Part shown: positions 1 through 11,171 of the stretch, one piece after another | Layout of the letters: every line of letters starts with the position of its first letter | Numbering within the stretch: position 1 is the stretch's first letter | Made by a program: the position numbers and the translations under genes | The notes under the pieces: model-generated | The model's input: only the letters and a program-made list of their open reading frames with translations | What the model was told of the DNA's origin: nothing | The model's database searches: none | From: Rhizobiaceae bacterium | GTDB taxonomy: Bacteria > Pseudomonadota > Alphaproteobacteria > Rhizobiales > Rhizobiaceae | Assembly: GCA_019635755.1 (NCBI GenBank) | Contig: JAHBYW010000007.1 | Span: 124,001 to 188,000 of the forward strand | Reading direction: 5' to 3' | Length of the DNA stretch: 64,000 bases

Positions 1-5
1 AGAAG

Positions 6-536
6 ATGCCCGTCGATCCGGACACCCTGCCCTACCGCCCCTGCGTCGGCATCATGGTGCTGAACGGCGACGGCCTGGTGTGGGTCGGCCACCGGATCGC
101 CGAGCCCGGATCCGAGTTCGAGGGCACCGACAGGCTGTGGCAGATGCCCCAGGGCGGGATCGACGTCGGTGAAGACCCGTTCCCGGCGGCGAAGCGCGAG
201 CTCTACGAAGAGACCGGGATGCGTTCGGTCGAGCTGGTCTCCGAGGCGCCCCGCTGGATCAACTACGATCTGCCGCCGCATCTGGTCGGTATCGCCTTCA
301 AGGGTCGATATCGCGGCCAGACACAGAAATGGTTCGCTTTCCGCTTCACCGGCCGGGAGAGCGAGATCGCCATCAACCCGCCGCCCGGCGGTCACACAGC
401 CGAATTCGACGACTGGGCCTGGAAGCCCATGACGATGCTGCCCGACCTCATCGTCCCCTTCAAGCGCGCGGTCTATGACGAGGTTGTCGGAGCGTTTCGG
501 CATCTGGCGCCGGGAGGCGCCGGCGAGACGTCCTGA
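6..536 (+). CDS. rppH: RNA pyrophosphohydrolase (Nudix)
   Basis: Removes pyrophosphate from the 5' triphosphate end of mRNA, which starts RNase E-dependent decay in the cytoplasm. The 176-residue protein carries a full Nudix box at residues about 50-72 ([20 protein letters not shown], then TGM), with the REL.EE metal-binding glutamates intact. The N-terminal [12 protein letters not shown] and the later [10 protein letters not shown] stretch are typical of the RppH/NudH subfamily rather than of general Nudix hydrolases, and the length fits. The ATG is five bases from the window edge, so the ribosome site is only partly visible. The gene converges on the ATP synthase operon, a neighbourhood seen in other Hyphomicrobiales. 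Confidence 0.95.
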   Translation: MPVDPDTLPYRPCVGIMVLNGDGLVWVGHRIAEPGSEFEGTDRLWQMPQGGIDVGEDPFPAAKRELYEETGMRSVELVSEAPRWINYDLPPHLVGIAFKGRYRGQTQKWFAFRFTGRESEIAINPPPGGHTAEFDDWAWKPMTMLPDLIVPFKRAVYDEVVGAFRHLAPGGAGETS

Positions 537-564
537 CCGCTTGTTCTTCTATTAGAAACGTAAG

Positions 565-1209
565 ATGCTGCCCTTGGGGAATGGGTCGCCCGCGGCCCAG
601 GGGGTGAGCATCTCCGTCACCGCGCATCTGACCGAAATGTACGTCGCGAAGCTCAAGCTTCCGCGGCTGAACTTTCGTTGGCTGGTTCTCGGCTGCTACT
701 TTCCCGACGGGCTGGGTCTCAGCAAGCTGCTGCAGCTGACGACCGGCAGCAGCATCTTCCACCGCGACATCCTCTTCGGCTGGACGCACTCCATGCCGGC
801 CTGCGGGCTGGCGGGATTGATCGTCGGCGCGATTTTCGGGCGACGGGCGGGCTGGTCGTTCGCCTTCGCGGCGCTCGCCCACACCGTCATGGACCTGGGC
901 GATCCCCTGGGCGAGAAGCTGTTCTTCCCCTTCTCGGACAGCAAGTTCGGCCTCGGCCTCTGGCCCTGGTCGGACACGGGCATCGCGGCCGACCTGCTGG
1001 CCTACTACACGTCGCCGGTCTCTCTGCTGGTGGAGGCCGTTTGCCTGGTGCTGGCCATCTATGCGTGCAAGCGGATGACCGGCAGCTACAACGCACTGCG
1101 GGCGACGATCGACCTGTGGAAACGGGAACGCTGGCTGGACCATGCGCCAGCGCCGGGCGGCGGCAAGGTCGGGACGCTCCCCATGCCGCAGGAGCAGGGG
1201 TCGTCGTAA
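565..1209 (+). CDS. putative YdjM-like membrane metal-dependent hydrolase
   Basis: A 214-residue inner-membrane protein with three to four hydrophobic segments (about 36-50, 78-93, 97-110, 146-167). Histidines and aspartates sit at membrane borders: FPD at 47-49, H66, WTHS at 73-76 and AHTVMD at 105-110. This spacing recalls the YdjM/DUF457-type 'membrane-bound metal-dependent hydrolase' family, for which no reaction is firmly known. The match is by pattern only, so the family call is tentative. The ATG at 565 has a weak ribosome site, and an internal ATG near 637 (MYVAKLK) is possible. The gene starts 28 bases after rppH and could be cotranscribed with it. The C-terminal 30 residues are polar and low in complexity. 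Confidence 0.6.
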   Translation: MLPLGNGSPAAQGVSISVTAHLTEMYVAKLKLPRLNFRWLVLGCYFPDGLGLSKLLQLTTGSSIFHRDILFGWTHSMPACGLAGLIVGAIFGRRAGWSFAFAALAHTVMDLGDPLGEKLFFPFSDSKFGLGLWPWSDTGIAADLLAYYTSPVSLLVEAVCLVLAIYACKRMTGSYNALRATIDLWKRERWLDHAPAPGGGKVGTLPMPQEQGSS

Positions 1210-1230
1210 ACCGTCAGCGACAGGCGGGCA

Positions 1231-1632
1231 TCAGGCGGGCAGCAGCGCGCCTTCGAGCGTCGTGAGCTGACCGAGGAACTGCTCGGCCTTGGTGCGGTGT
1301 TCGTCGCTCTTGGCGTCGGAGAGGTCTTCCCGGGCTTCCTGGATGCGACGCGCGAGGTCGGCGCGGTCGATGTCCTTCACCGGCGTCGCCGATTCGGCCA
1401 GCAGCGTGCAGCCGGACGGCAGGATGTCGGCGAAACCGCCGAACACGACGTAGCGCTCTTCCGTACCGGACGCGGTCTTCACGGTTACGACGCCCGGCTT
1501 GATCGTGGTCATCACCGGCGCATGGTTCGCCATCACGGTCATCTCGCCTTCCGAACCCGGAATGACGACGGAGACGACCTCTTCGGAGACCAGCAGTCGC
1601 TCGGGGCTCACGAGTTCAAACTTGAACGCCAT
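1231..1632 (-). CDS. atpC: F1F0 ATP synthase epsilon subunit
   Basis: The epsilon subunit belongs to the central stalk and modulates rotation and ATP hydrolysis of F1 on the cytoplasmic membrane face. The start MAFKFELVSPERLL is preceded by AGGAGG eight to nine bases upstream, so the 20 upstream in-frame codons were excluded. The 133 residues contain the N-terminal beta-sandwich (GSEGEMTVMANHAPVMTTIK), followed by a helical tail (DLARRIQEAREDLSDA). It is the last gene of the atp operon. Its first 17 bases overlap the end of an extra small membrane gene that sits between it and atpD; adjacent atpD-atpC is the usual arrangement. Confidence 0.95.
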   Translation of the reverse strand: MAFKFELVSPERLLVSEEVVSVVIPGSEGEMTVMANHAPVMTTIKPGVVTVKTASGTEERYVVFGGFADILPSGCTLLAESATPVKDIDRADLARRIQEAREDLSDAKSDEHRTKAEQFLGQLTTLEGALLPA

Positions 1633-1933
1633 CGTTCTTGGCCTCCTGGATGCGCCTCTGGAAGTATCGGTAGAGCGCGCGCACCGCGACAAAACTCAAA
1701 AAGCAGGTTCCGACCCCGATCGCCAGAAAGATGGCGATCGTCACGATCCAGATTTCGGTACCGCCCACGACGTAGGGCAGGACGAGGAACCAGACCATCA
1801 CATTGGCCGCCAGCGCGCTCATCACGAAGACGATCACGCCGGCCAGTGCCGTCATGCCCAGCAGCCCGCCGGCCGTGAGCAGCGCGACCCGGGACACCCA
1901 ACCTGATGAGGAAGGCTGCCCCTGGTCGCTCAT
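1616..1933 (-). CDS. small membrane protein inserted in the atp operon
   Basis: A 105-residue protein lying between atpD and atpC in the same direction, four bases after atpD stops and overlapping atpC by 17 bases. The atpC ribosome site therefore lies inside this reading frame, so translation is probably coupled. The ATG start (MSDQGQPSSSGW) was chosen over a longer frame that runs back into atpD. After a polar N-terminus come two to three hydrophobic segments (about 16-38, 39-56, 60-80) and a basic tail (RALYRYFQRRIQEAKND). I do not recognise the family. It is not the alphaproteobacterial zeta inhibitor, which is soluble. A role in ATP synthase assembly is an inference from position only. 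Confidence 0.75.
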   Translation of the reverse strand: MSDQGQPSSSGWVSRVALLTAGGLLGMTALAGVIVFVMSALAANVMVWFLVLPYVVGGTEIWIVTIAIFLAIGVGTCFLSFVAVRALYRYFQRRIQEAKNDGVQV

Positions 1934-1937
1934 TCCG

Positions 1938-3461
<1,524 letters not shown>

Positions 3462-4343
3462 CTAGAGCGCCTCGGCGCCCGAAATGATCTCGATGAGTTC
3501 CTTGGTGATCTGCGCCTGACGCTGGCGGTTGTAGCTGATCGACAGCTTGCGGATCATGTCGCCGGCGTTTCGCGTCGCATTGTCCATCGCCGTCATCTTG
3601 GCGCCCATCTCGCCCGCGGCATTCTCCAGAAGCGCGCGGAACACCTGGACGGCGATGTTGCGAGGGATGAGGTCAGAGAGGATCGCTCCCGGCTCCGGCT
3701 CGTATTCATAGACCGAGGATGCACCGGCATCGCCGCCGACGACGGCCGCCGGCGCAGCGGCCGGAATGAGCTGCTGCGCCGTCGGAATCTGCGCGATCAC
3801 CGACTTGAACTGTGAGTAGAACAGCGTGCAGACGTCGAACTCGCCGGCATTGAACCGCGCGATGATCTTCTTCGCCACCGTGTCGGCGTGGACGAAGGCG
3901 AGCTGCTTTACCTCGCGCAGGTCGACACGGTCGATGATCAGCGAACCGTAGTCGCGACGAAGGATGTCGTTGCCCTTCTTGCCGACGGTGATGATCTTCA
4001 CCGTCTTGCCCGCGGCCAGCAGCCTGCGGGTGTGCTCGCGCGCCAGGCGCGCGATCTGCGAGTTGAAGCCGCCGCACAGGCCGCGCTCGGCCGTGCACAC
4101 GACCAGCAGATGCACCTGGTCGTTGCCGGTGCCGGTCATCAGCGCCGGCGAGTCGCCGCCGCTGACCGCCTGCGAGATGTTGGCAAGTACGGTGCCCATG
4201 CGCTGGGAATAGGGCCGCGCGGCCTCGGCCGCCTCCTGGGCGCGACGCAGCTTCGCCGCGGCGACCATCTGCATCGCCTTGGTGATCTTCTGCGTCGCCT
4301 TGACGGAGGCGATGCGGTTTCGGAGGTCTTTTAGGGACGGCAC
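3462..4343 (-). CDS. atpG: F1F0 ATP synthase gamma subunit
   Basis: Forms the rotating shaft inside the alpha3-beta3 ring. The N-terminal coiled-coil helix ([20 protein letters not shown]) and the C-terminal helix ([19 protein letters not shown]), the two parts that make the shaft, are both intact. The central domain includes the usual [11 protein letters not shown] loop. The length of 293 residues fits alphaproteobacterial gamma subunits. It lies 13 bases after atpA and 39 bases before atpD. Confidence 0.97.
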   Translation of the reverse strand: MPSLKDLRNRIASVKATQKITKAMQMVAAAKLRRAQEAAEAARPYSQRMGTVLANISQAVSGGDSPALMTGTGNDQVHLLVVCTAERGLCGGFNSQIARLAREHTRRLLAAGKTVKIITVGKKGNDILRRDYGSLIIDRVDLREVKQLAFVHADTVAKKIIARFNAGEFDVCTLFYSQFKSVIAQIPTAQQLIPAAAPAAVVGGDAGASSVYEYEPEPGAILSDLIPRNIAVQVFRALLENAAGEMGAKMTAMDNATRNAGDMIRKLSISYNRQRQAQITKELIEIISGAEAL

Positions 4344-4356
4344 GCCAGCCTCGCGA

Positions 4357-5886
4357 TCAGGCGAACGTCTTCGAGAAGGCGTCGACCTTGGCGCGCAGCT
4401 TGGCGCGCAGGTCGTCGGACAGCGCCTTCTCCTTGCGGATGCCGTCCAGCACGTCCTTGCCCTCGGTCCGCAGGTAGCTGAGCAGCCCCTGCTCGAACTT
4501 GCCGACCTGGTTGACCGCCAGCTTGTCGAGGTAGCCGTTCACGCCGGCGAAGATGACCGCGACCTGCTCTTCCGTCTTCAGCGGCGAGAACTGCGGCTGC
4601 TTCAGCAACTCCGTCAGGCGTGCGCCGCGGTTCAGCAGGCGCTGCGTCGCCGCGTCGAGGTCCGAGCCGAACTGCGCGAAGGCCGCCATCTCGCGGTACT
4701 GAGCGAGCTCGCCCTTGATCGAGCCGGCGACCTGCTTCATCGCCTTGATCTGCGCGGCCGAGCCGACGCGCGACACCGACAGGCCGACGTTCACCGCCGG
4801 GCGGATGCCCTGGAAGAACAGGTTGGTCTCCAGGAAGATCTGGCCGTCGGTGATCGAGATCACGTTGGTCGGGATGTAGGCCGACACGTCGTTCGCCTGC
4901 GTCTCGATAACCGGCAGGGCGGTCAGCGAACCGGCGCCCATCTCGTCGTTCATCTTCGCGGCGCGCTCGAGCAGGCGCGAATGCAGGTAGAACACGTCGC
5001 CCGGATAGGCTTCGCGGCCCGGCGGGCGGCGCAGCAGCAGCGACATCTGGCGGTAGGCGACGGCCTGCTTCGACAGATCGTCATAGGCGATGAGCGCGTG
5101 CTTGCCGTTGTCGCGGAAATACTCGCCCATGGCGCAGCCGGCGAACGGCGCCAGGAACTGCATCGGCGCCGGATCGGACGCGGTGGCGGCGACGATGATG
5201 GAATATTCGAGCGCGCCGCGCTCTTCGAGAACCTTCACGAACTGCGCGACGGTCGAGCGCTTCTGGCCGACGGCGACGTAGACGCAGAACAGCTTCTCGT
5301 TCTCGGGACCGCTCTGGTGGATCGCCTTCTGGTTCAGGATCGTGTCCAGGATGATCGCGGTCTTGCCGGTCTGGCGGTCGCCGATGACCAGCTCGCGCTG
5401 GCCGCGGCCGATCGGGATCAGCGCGTCGATCGACTTGAGGCCCGTCGACATCGGCTCGTGCACCGACTTCCTGGGGATGATGCCGGGCGCCTTGACGTCG
5501 ACGCGACGGCGCTCGTCCGACTTGATCGGGCCCTTGCCGTCGATCGGGTTGCCAAGCGCGTCGACCACGCGGCCGAGCAGGCCCGGACCGACCGGAACGT
5601 CGACGATCGCGCCGGTGCGCTTGACGGTGTCGCCTTCCTTGATGTCACGGTCGGCGCCGAAGATGACCACGCCGACATTGTCGGATTCGAGGTTCAGCGC
5701 CATGCCGCGGATGCCGCCGGGGAACTCGACCATCTCGCCCGCCTGGACGTTGTCGAGCCCGTAGACGCGGGCGATGCCGTCGCCGACGGACAGGACCTGA
5801 CCGACCTCGGAGACCTCGGCTTCCTTGCCGAAGTTCTTGATCTGGTCCTTGAGGATTGCGGAAATTTCCGCGGCGCGGATGTCCAT
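4357..5886 (-). CDS. atpA: F1F0 ATP synthase alpha subunit
   Basis: Non-catalytic nucleotide-binding subunit of the F1 ring. It has 509 residues, with the P-loop GDRQTGKT at 169-176 and the conserved alpha signature [17 protein letters not shown] further on. The N-terminus [19 protein letters not shown] is the usual delta-binding helix. Its ATG shares one base with the stop of atpH (TGATG), which indicates translational coupling. Its own stop is 13 bases before atpG. Confidence 0.98.
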   Translation of the reverse strand: MDIRAAEISAILKDQIKNFGKEAEVSEVGQVLSVGDGIARVYGLDNVQAGEMVEFPGGIRGMALNLESDNVGVVIFGADRDIKEGDTVKRTGAIVDVPVGPGLLGRVVDALGNPIDGKGPIKSDERRRVDVKAPGIIPRKSVHEPMSTGLKSIDALIPIGRGQRELVIGDRQTGKTAIILDTILNQKAIHQSGPENEKLFCVYVAVGQKRSTVAQFVKVLEERGALEYSIIVAATASDPAPMQFLAPFAGCAMGEYFRDNGKHALIAYDDLSKQAVAYRQMSLLLRRPPGREAYPGDVFYLHSRLLERAAKMNDEMGAGSLTALPVIETQANDVSAYIPTNVISITDGQIFLETNLFFQGIRPAVNVGLSVSRVGSAAQIKAMKQVAGSIKGELAQYREMAAFAQFGSDLDAATQRLLNRGARLTELLKQPQFSPLKTEEQVAVIFAGVNGYLDKLAVNQVGKFEQGLLSYLRTEGKDVLDGIRKEKALSDDLRAKLRAKVDAFSKTFA

Positions 5887-6446
5887 CAGCCGACCTCTTT
5901 CAGTGCAAGCTTGAGCGAATTGAGTTTTGTCTTGAGCGACGTATCGATCTGGCGGGAGCCGAGCTTCACGACCAGCCCGCCGAGCAGCGACGGATCGACC
6001 GTCACGGCAAAAGCAACGTCCTTGCCGGCGACCTGCTTCAGTGCCGCCTTGAGTTCGGTTTCCTGGGCGGCCGTCAGCGCGTGCGCCGACGTGACTTCGG
6101 CAGACGTCTCGCCGCGCGCCTCGGCGGCAATGCGGCGGAACGCGGCGATCATCGCGGGAACTGCGAAGAGACGCCTGTTCTGCGCCACCACCCTCAGGAA
6201 ATTGCCCACGAGGCCCTTGATGCCGGCCTTGTCGGCGATCGCCGTGATGGCCTTCTGCTGATCCTCGGCGGAGAATACCGGGCTCTTGATGAGACGGGCG
6301 AGATCGGCACTTTCGGCAATCATCGTCTCGACGCCCGCGAGGTCCGCCTCGACGCTCTCGACCTGCTTGGCCTGGGCAGCGAGTTCATACAGCGAACCCG
6401 CATAGCGTTCGGCGACACCGGAGATGGGCGAGCTGGACTTTGCCAC
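5886..6446 (-). CDS. atpH: F1F0 ATP synthase delta subunit
   Basis: Delta (OSCP-type) subunit that ties F1 to the peripheral stalk. The 186 residues show the OSCP family pattern: the N-terminal helical bundle ([16 protein letters not shown]) and the C-terminal [26 protein letters not shown] region. It is the first gene of the F1 operon; the F0 genes are not in this window, as expected for alphaproteobacteria where they form a separate cluster. The region 6447-6691 upstream must hold the operon promoter, but I could not pick a convincing -35/-10 pair there. Confidence 0.96.
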   Translation of the reverse strand: MAKSSSPISGVAERYAGSLYELAAQAKQVESVEADLAGVETMIAESADLARLIKSPVFSAEDQQKAITAIADKAGIKGLVGNFLRVVAQNRRLFAVPAMIAAFRRIAAEARGETSAEVTSAHALTAAQETELKAALKQVAGKDVAFAVTVDPSLLGGLVVKLGSRQIDTSLKTKLNSLKLALKEVG

Positions 6447-6691
6447 GGACCGTCGGTTCTCTCGTCTGACAGGCCGCGAGATTTCTGGCGCGAGTACGTG
6501 ACTCTGGCTAAATCTATGACCTGATTGATTATTTTGGGTCGAAGGCGGACGCGGTCGGCCATCCCCCGGCCAAAAGTCGCCTGCCGTCTAGCATAGGCTC
6601 ATACAGACCGCAACACGGCGTCCGCCGCGGGTTTCGACCGTTTTGTCGCAGCCCCGGCGCAGGCCCTGCATGGCCCGGCGCGACGCCTGTC

Positions 6692-7090
6692 TCAGGCGAC
6701 GTATCCGAGCGCCACTCCGAGCGGCGCGGCGGCCAGCGCAAGCTCCAGAACCAGCACGATCAGATTGCGCGCGGTAAAGCCGCGATCCGACAGGATCGAC
6801 ACCAGCCGGCCGAAGGCGGCGAACAGCCAGCAGAAGCCGAGCGCCAGATAAAGGAACGGCTGGTTCCCCAGCAGCAGGCAGCAGAGGCCGAGGCCGAGGT
6901 GGAAGCTCGCCATGGTCGCGCGGATCTCCGCCGTCGCTTCCGGGCGTGACTCGGCCGTCGAAAGGCCCAGCATGCGCATCGATATGCGCGGCGCGAAGAG
7001 CAGCGCTAGGCCGAGCAGCGTTGCCGCTGCGGCGGATGCGAACGCACCCCACTCGCCGTTCGTCACCGGCCACGGAAAGGCGAATTCCAT
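6692..7090 (-). CDS. small four-helix membrane protein
   Basis: A 132-residue protein with four predicted membrane helices (about 16-36, 60-78, 81-96, 106-130). The ATG at 7090 overlaps the parE stop by one base (TGATG), so the gene is probably translated from the parDE mRNA. An in-frame TTG one codon earlier is less likely. The overall pattern resembles small DUF4345-type membrane proteins, but I cannot assign the family with confidence and no catalytic motif is visible. Its place directly behind a toxin-antitoxin pair is unusual and may be accidental. Confidence 0.7.
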   Translation of the reverse strand: MEFAFPWPVTNGEWGAFASAAAATLLGLALLFAPRISMRMLGLSTAESRPEATAEIRATMASFHLGLGLCCLLLGNQPFLYLALGFCWLFAAFGRLVSILSDRGFTARNLIVLVLELALAAAPLGVALGYVA

Positions 7091-7470
7091 CAAGACCCTC
7101 CCTCGTCGTCCAGCGTGCCTTCACGCAGGATCGACCTGACCCGGCGCCCCGGCATCATTCGGTCGCCGAGAACACGCAAAATTATCAGCTCTGCCTGCCC
7201 GTCTTCAGCTGCGCGCTGACGGTAGTAAATGACGTGGCTGGCGGCGCCCTTTCGCTTGGCGACAAGCTGCAGGTGCAGCGAGCGGACCTTCGCGCCGATC
7301 TCGGGACGGTCGCGGGTCGCGGGCCTGTATGCATCCTCCTTGAGCGCCGTGATGCCGTCCTGCAGCAGCTCAAAGTATCTGGTCGCCTGTATCTCCCCAA
7401 AGAGCTGAAGCGATTCGCGCAATATCTGCCTTATGTCTTTCTCGGCCTGCTCGGTAAGGCGATGCCTCAA
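7090..7470 (-). CDS. parE: ParE-type toxin
   Basis: RelE/ParE superfamily toxin; ParE members poison DNA gyrase. The 126-residue protein begins with MRHRLTEQAEKDIRQILRES, the typical ParE helical hairpin, and continues with the SLHLQLVAKRKGAASHVIYYR beta-sheet core and a RVLGDRM.P motif near the C-terminus. The family usually has about 95-105 residues, so this one has a tail of about 20 residues (RRVRSILREGTLDDEGGS) of unknown role. It overlaps the antitoxin gene by four bases (ATGA), the standard arrangement. Confidence 0.88.
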   Translation of the reverse strand: MRHRLTEQAEKDIRQILRESLQLFGEIQATRYFELLQDGITALKEDAYRPATRDRPEIGAKVRSLHLQLVAKRKGAASHVIYYRQRAAEDGQAELIILRVLGDRMMPGRRVRSILREGTLDDEGGS

Positions 7471-7730
7471 GCCTTGTGCTCGCGCATAACCACATCGAAG
7501 ATCTCGTTCACGGATCGGTCCGAAAACCGCCCGGCCTCCTCATCTTCGATGCCCTTCTGGACCTCGGCACGAAGCAGTTGAAGCGCCGCTTCGCGAGCAT
7601 CGCGATCTTGTCGCAAGACCCGCAGCGCGTCGCGGACCACTTCGCTTGCGGAGACATAGTCTCCACGCGAGATTTCGTCCTCGACAAACTCGACCATTTC
7701 TTTTGTGAGGCTGACATTCATAGTGGGCAT
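7467..7730 (-). CDS. parD: ParD-type antitoxin
   Basis: Ribbon-helix-helix antitoxin that neutralises ParE and represses its own operon. The N-terminal MNVSLTKEMVEFVEDEISRG and the following DYVSASEVVRDALRVL are typical of the ParD (CC2985-like) family. The C-terminal acidic half (QKGIEDEEAGRFSDRSV) would wrap the toxin. A TTG 24 bases upstream opens the longest frame, but the ATG at 7730 fits the family better; an ATG at 7721 (MNVSLTK) is equally possible. A GAGGAG lies about 12 bases before 7730. Confidence 0.88.
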   Translation of the reverse strand: MPTMNVSLTKEMVEFVEDEISRGDYVSASEVVRDALRVLRQDRDAREAALQLLRAEVQKGIEDEEAGRFSDRSVNEIFDVVMREHKA

Positions 7731-7846
7731 GGCGGTCGGCGACTCCTCGGGCAAACCAAGCTAGAGCTCCCGTCAGCGATTGTCAAAAATTGACAACGAT
7801 GGGCCAGCGAGCCGGGGGACGAACTCGAGGATGCGTCCCGCCCGCG

Positions 7847-8197
7847 TCACTCCACCTTGATGGAAAAGCCATCCTGGTAGATGGTGAAGCGCTCCTCACC
7901 CTTGGTCTTCGCTGTGAAGCGGACCGCCCGCGCAGGGGTCTTGCCCTTGCATTTGCCGCTGGGCGTCATGCCGGTGCCGCCATCCGAGAACGAACCCGTC
8001 TTCGACTTGGGGAGCTTCGGTGCCAGCTGAGCCCAGGTCGGTCCGGGCTTGCCGCAATCGCCGCGCACGCCCTTGAGGATGATCGACTTCCCGACCTTGA
8101 GCTTCACGTTCGGGTTGAAAGGAATGTCGGCGGCCTGCGCCGGGCCAGCGAAGAGAAGGAACGATGCTGAAATAAAAGCGGAGGCGAGAAGTCGCAT
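7847..8197 (-). CDS. exported protein of unknown function
   Basis: A 116-residue protein with a clear signal peptide (MRLLASAFISASFLLFAGPAQA, cleavage probably after AQA at residue 22). The mature part is basic and beta-rich, with two cysteines (GDCGKPG and SGKCKGK) that could form a disulfide. I recognise no family. It stands alone between parD and priA, with 57 bases to the priA stop. Confidence 0.7.
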   Translation of the reverse strand: MRLLASAFISASFLLFAGPAQAADIPFNPNVKLKVGKSIILKGVRGDCGKPGPTWAQLAPKLPKSKTGSFSDGGTGMTPSGKCKGKTPARAVRFTAKTKGEERFTIYQDGFSIKVE

Positions 8198-8254
8198 ACT
8201 GCAATCCCCCAGAACTCTGCGAGTTGGCGAAAGATGTCAGTCCCGTCAGCCGAA

Positions 8255-10438
8255 CTATAGGAAACTCTGGGGATCGATGTCCACCTGAACCCGTACTGTG
8301 CCGCGCGGTCTGGGGGCCTCGGTGACCATCCTGCGGATGAAGGTCTGGATGTCCGACCGCCGCTCGCCGTGCACCAGCAGCCGGAACCGGTGGCGCCCGC
8401 CCAGCAGCGCGAGCGGCGCCTCGGCCGGCCCCAGCACCCTTATGTCGCCGATCGCGGGCGCCGCGCGGCGCAGCTCCCGCGCATGGCTTTCCGCGTCGGC
8501 GCGGGTCAGCGCGCTGACGATGACGCCCGCCAGACGGCCGAACGGCGGCAGGCCGGCGCGCTCGCGCTCGGCGATTTCGCGCGCGTAGAAGGCTTCGGCA
8601 TCGCCCGAAACCAGCGCGCGCATCACCGGGTGGTCCGGCTGGTAGGTCTGCAGCAGCCCGCGCGAGCGCTTGCCCGTGCGCCCGGCGCGCCCGGTCACCT
8701 GGCTGAGCAGCTGGAACGTCCGCTCCGCCGCCCGCGGATCGCCGTTGGCGAGCCCGAGGTCTGCATCGACGACGCCCACGAGCGTCATGTTCGGGAAGTT
8801 GTGCCCCTTGGCGACGAGCTGCGTGCCGATGACGATGTCGGCATCGCCCTTCGCGATCGCCTCCAGCTCCAGCCTGAGCCGCCGTACCCCGCCGATGATG
8901 TCGGACGACAGCACGATCGTCCGCGCATCGGGAAACGTCGTCACCACCTCATCGGCGATGCGCTCGACGCCGGGGCCGCAGGCGACCAGATGGTCGACGG
9001 TGCCGCACTCCGGGCAGGAGTCCGGCTTGCGCTCGTGATGGCCGCAATGATGGCAGACGAGCTGGCCGCGAAAGCGATGCTCGACCAGCCAGGTCGAACA
9101 GTTGCGGCACTGGAAGCGGTGGCCGCAGGAGCGGCAGAGCGTCAGCGGCGCATAGCCGCGCCGGTTGAGGAACAGCAACGACTGCTCGCCGCGCTCCAGC
9201 GTTTCGCGGACCGCGCTGACGAGGTTGGGCGACAGGAACGTGCCGCGCTGCGGCGGGGCGCGGCGCAGGTCGATCGCGGCCAGATCGGGCAGCGCCGCGT
9301 CGGCGAAGCGCCCGGGAAGGTCGAGCCGCCTGTAGCGGCCCTGGTCGGCATTCACGCGGCTCTCGACGGAGGGCGTGGCCGAGGCCAGCACCACCGGGAA
9401 CCTGCCGATCCGTCCGCGCACGACGGCCATGTCGCGCGCATGGTAGAAGACGCGATCCTCCTGCTTGTAGGCCGGGTCGTGCTCCTCGTCGACGACGATG
9501 AGGCCGAGCTCGGGGAACGGCAGGAAAAGCGCAGACCGCGCACCCGCGACCACGCGGACACGCCCCTCCGCCACCTGGCGCCAGACCTTTTCGCGCATGC
9601 GCGGCGGCAGGTCGGAGTGCCATTCCGCCGGCTTGGCGCCGAACCGGTCCTGGAACCGGTCGAGGAAGGCCTGGGTCAGCGCGATCTCGGGCAGCAGGAT
9701 GAGCGCCTGTCGGCCTTTCTCGACCGCCGCTGCGACCGCCTCGAAATAGACCTCGGTCTTGCCGGAGCCGGTGACGCCGTCGATCAGCGTCACGCCGAAT
9801 GCGTCGGCGGCCACCGCGGCGCGGAGTCCGTCCGCCGCCGCCTGCTGGTCGCCGGTCAGCAGCGTCGGCGCATAGGACGGATCGGGCGGCGCCACGACGG
9901 GTCGCGGCGGTATCCACGCCGTCTCGAACGCGCCCTGTGCCTTGAGCCCGTCGACCACGGTCAACGACACGCCTGCCGCGTGCGCCAGACCCGACCGGCT
10001 CCAGGCCATGCCTTCCGAGGCAAGTTCGAGGATGCGGGTTCGCGCGGCCGTCATCCGCTCCGGGCGGTTGCCGGTGTATTGCAGGCCCTCCACGAAGGGC
10101 TCCGGGTCGAAGGCTTCCGGCGCGCGCAGCAGCATGCGCGCGACGATTCCCGGCGGCGACAGCGTGTAGGACGAGACCCAGTCGACGAAGCGCCGCATGT
10201 CGGCGTCGATCGGCGGGCAGTCGAAGACTTCCGAGATCAGCCTCAGCTTGTCCGGATCGATGGCGTCGCAGGCGCCGTCCCAGACGATTCCGGCCACCTC
10301 CCGCGGTCCGAGCGGGATGCGCACGATCGAGCCCGGCCGCACCTGCATGCCATCCGGCACCGCGTAGCTGAACGGCCGGTCCGCCGGCATCGGCACCAGA
10401 ACCGGCACCGCTCGTGGCTCGGTCGAATCGGCTTTCAT
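8255..10438 (-). CDS. priA: primosomal protein N' (replication restart helicase)
   Basis: Superfamily 2 3'-5' helicase that recognises stalled forks and reloads DnaB. In order, the 727 residues show the N-terminal fork-binding domain, the Walker A loop GVTGSGKT at 221-228, the DEEH box near 317, and the paired zinc-binding cysteines (CRSCGHRFQCRNC and CHHCGHHERKPDSCPEC). The C-terminal helicase motifs (GTQLVAKGHNFPNMTLVGVV, QVTGRAGR) follow. The divergent fsa gene begins 76 bases from the priA start. Confidence 0.97.
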   Translation of the reverse strand: MKADSTEPRAVPVLVPMPADRPFSYAVPDGMQVRPGSIVRIPLGPREVAGIVWDGACDAIDPDKLRLISEVFDCPPIDADMRRFVDWVSSYTLSPPGIVARMLLRAPEAFDPEPFVEGLQYTGNRPERMTAARTRILELASEGMAWSRSGLAHAAGVSLTVVDGLKAQGAFETAWIPPRPVVAPPDPSYAPTLLTGDQQAAADGLRAAVAADAFGVTLIDGVTGSGKTEVYFEAVAAAVEKGRQALILLPEIALTQAFLDRFQDRFGAKPAEWHSDLPPRMREKVWRQVAEGRVRVVAGARSALFLPFPELGLIVVDEEHDPAYKQEDRVFYHARDMAVVRGRIGRFPVVLASATPSVESRVNADQGRYRRLDLPGRFADAALPDLAAIDLRRAPPQRGTFLSPNLVSAVRETLERGEQSLLFLNRRGYAPLTLCRSCGHRFQCRNCSTWLVEHRFRGQLVCHHCGHHERKPDSCPECGTVDHLVACGPGVERIADEVVTTFPDARTIVLSSDIIGGVRRLRLELEAIAKGDADIVIGTQLVAKGHNFPNMTLVGVVDADLGLANGDPRAAERTFQLLSQVTGRAGRTGKRSRGLLQTYQPDHPVMRALVSGDAEAFYAREIAERERAGLPPFGRLAGVIVSALTRADAESHARELRRAAPAIGDIRVLGPAEAPLALLGGRHRFRLLVHGERRSDIQTFIRRMVTEAPRPRGTVRVQVDIDPQSFL

Positions 10439-10514
10439 TCCCCGTGACCTAGCGCCGAACTTGGTCTAGAGCAAAGCCGGTGCGCCCGGCCGGGCCGGGC
10501 GCGAGGAGACAGAC

Positions 10515-11171
10515 ATGAAGTTTTTCGTCGACACCGCCGACGTGAAGGAAATCCGCGAGCTGAACGCGCTTGGGCTCCTGGACGGAGTGACCACCAATCC
10601 GTCGCTGATCCTGAAGTCGGGCGGCGACATCAAGAAGGTGACCAAGGAGATCTGCTCGATCGTCGACGGACCGGTGTCCGCCGAAGTCGTGGCCACGGAA
10701 TACGACCAGATGATGCGCGAGGCCAAGATCCTGGCCAAGATCGCGTCCAACGTCTGCATCAAGGTTCCGCTGACCTTGGACGGGCTGCGCGCCTGCAAGT
10801 CGATCCGGAGCGACCTGAACCGCGACGTGAACGTCACGCTGTGCTTCTCGGCCAACCAGGCGCTGCTGGCGGCCAAGGCCGGCGCGACCTTCATCTCGCC
10901 CTTCGTCGGCCGCATCGACGACACCGGCTCCGACGGCATGGAACTGATCGCCGAGATCAAGACGATCTACGACAATTACGACTTCACGACCGAGATCCTG
11001 ACCGCCTCGGTCCGCACCGTGAATCACGTGAAGCAGGCGGCGCTCATCGGCGCGCATGTCGTGACGGCACCGCCGGCGACGCTGCGCGCGCTGGTCAGCC
11101 ATCCGCTGACGGACAAGGGCCTTGCCGCATTCCTCGCGGACTGGGCCAAGACGGGACAGAAGATCGGCTGA
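10515..11171 (+). CDS. fsa: transaldolase / fructose-6-phosphate aldolase family
   Basis: Class I aldolase of the small transaldolase (TalC/FSA) subfamily. It acts in the pentose phosphate pathway or cleaves fructose 6-phosphate; the two activities cannot be separated by eye. The 218 residues carry [13 protein letters not shown] at the N-terminus, the [13 protein letters not shown] phosphate-side motif, and the Schiff-base lysine in CIKVPLT (K83). The ATG follows GGAGACAGAC with good spacing. The priA-fsa neighbourhood is conserved in Rhizobiales. Confidence 0.93.
   Translation: MKFFVDTADVKEIRELNALGLLDGVTTNPSLILKSGGDIKKVTKEICSIVDGPVSAEVVATEYDQMMREAKILAKIASNVCIKVPLTLDGLRACKSIRSDLNRDVNVTLCFSANQALLAAKAGATFISPFVGRIDDTGSDGMELIAEIKTIYDNYDFTTEILTASVRTVNHVKQAALIGAHVVTAPPATLRALVSHPLTDKGLAAFLADWAKTGQKIG

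Noticed and set aside
6447-6691. Promoter for the atp operon
   Set aside because: The region must contain it, but no -35/-10 pair stood out enough to place it.
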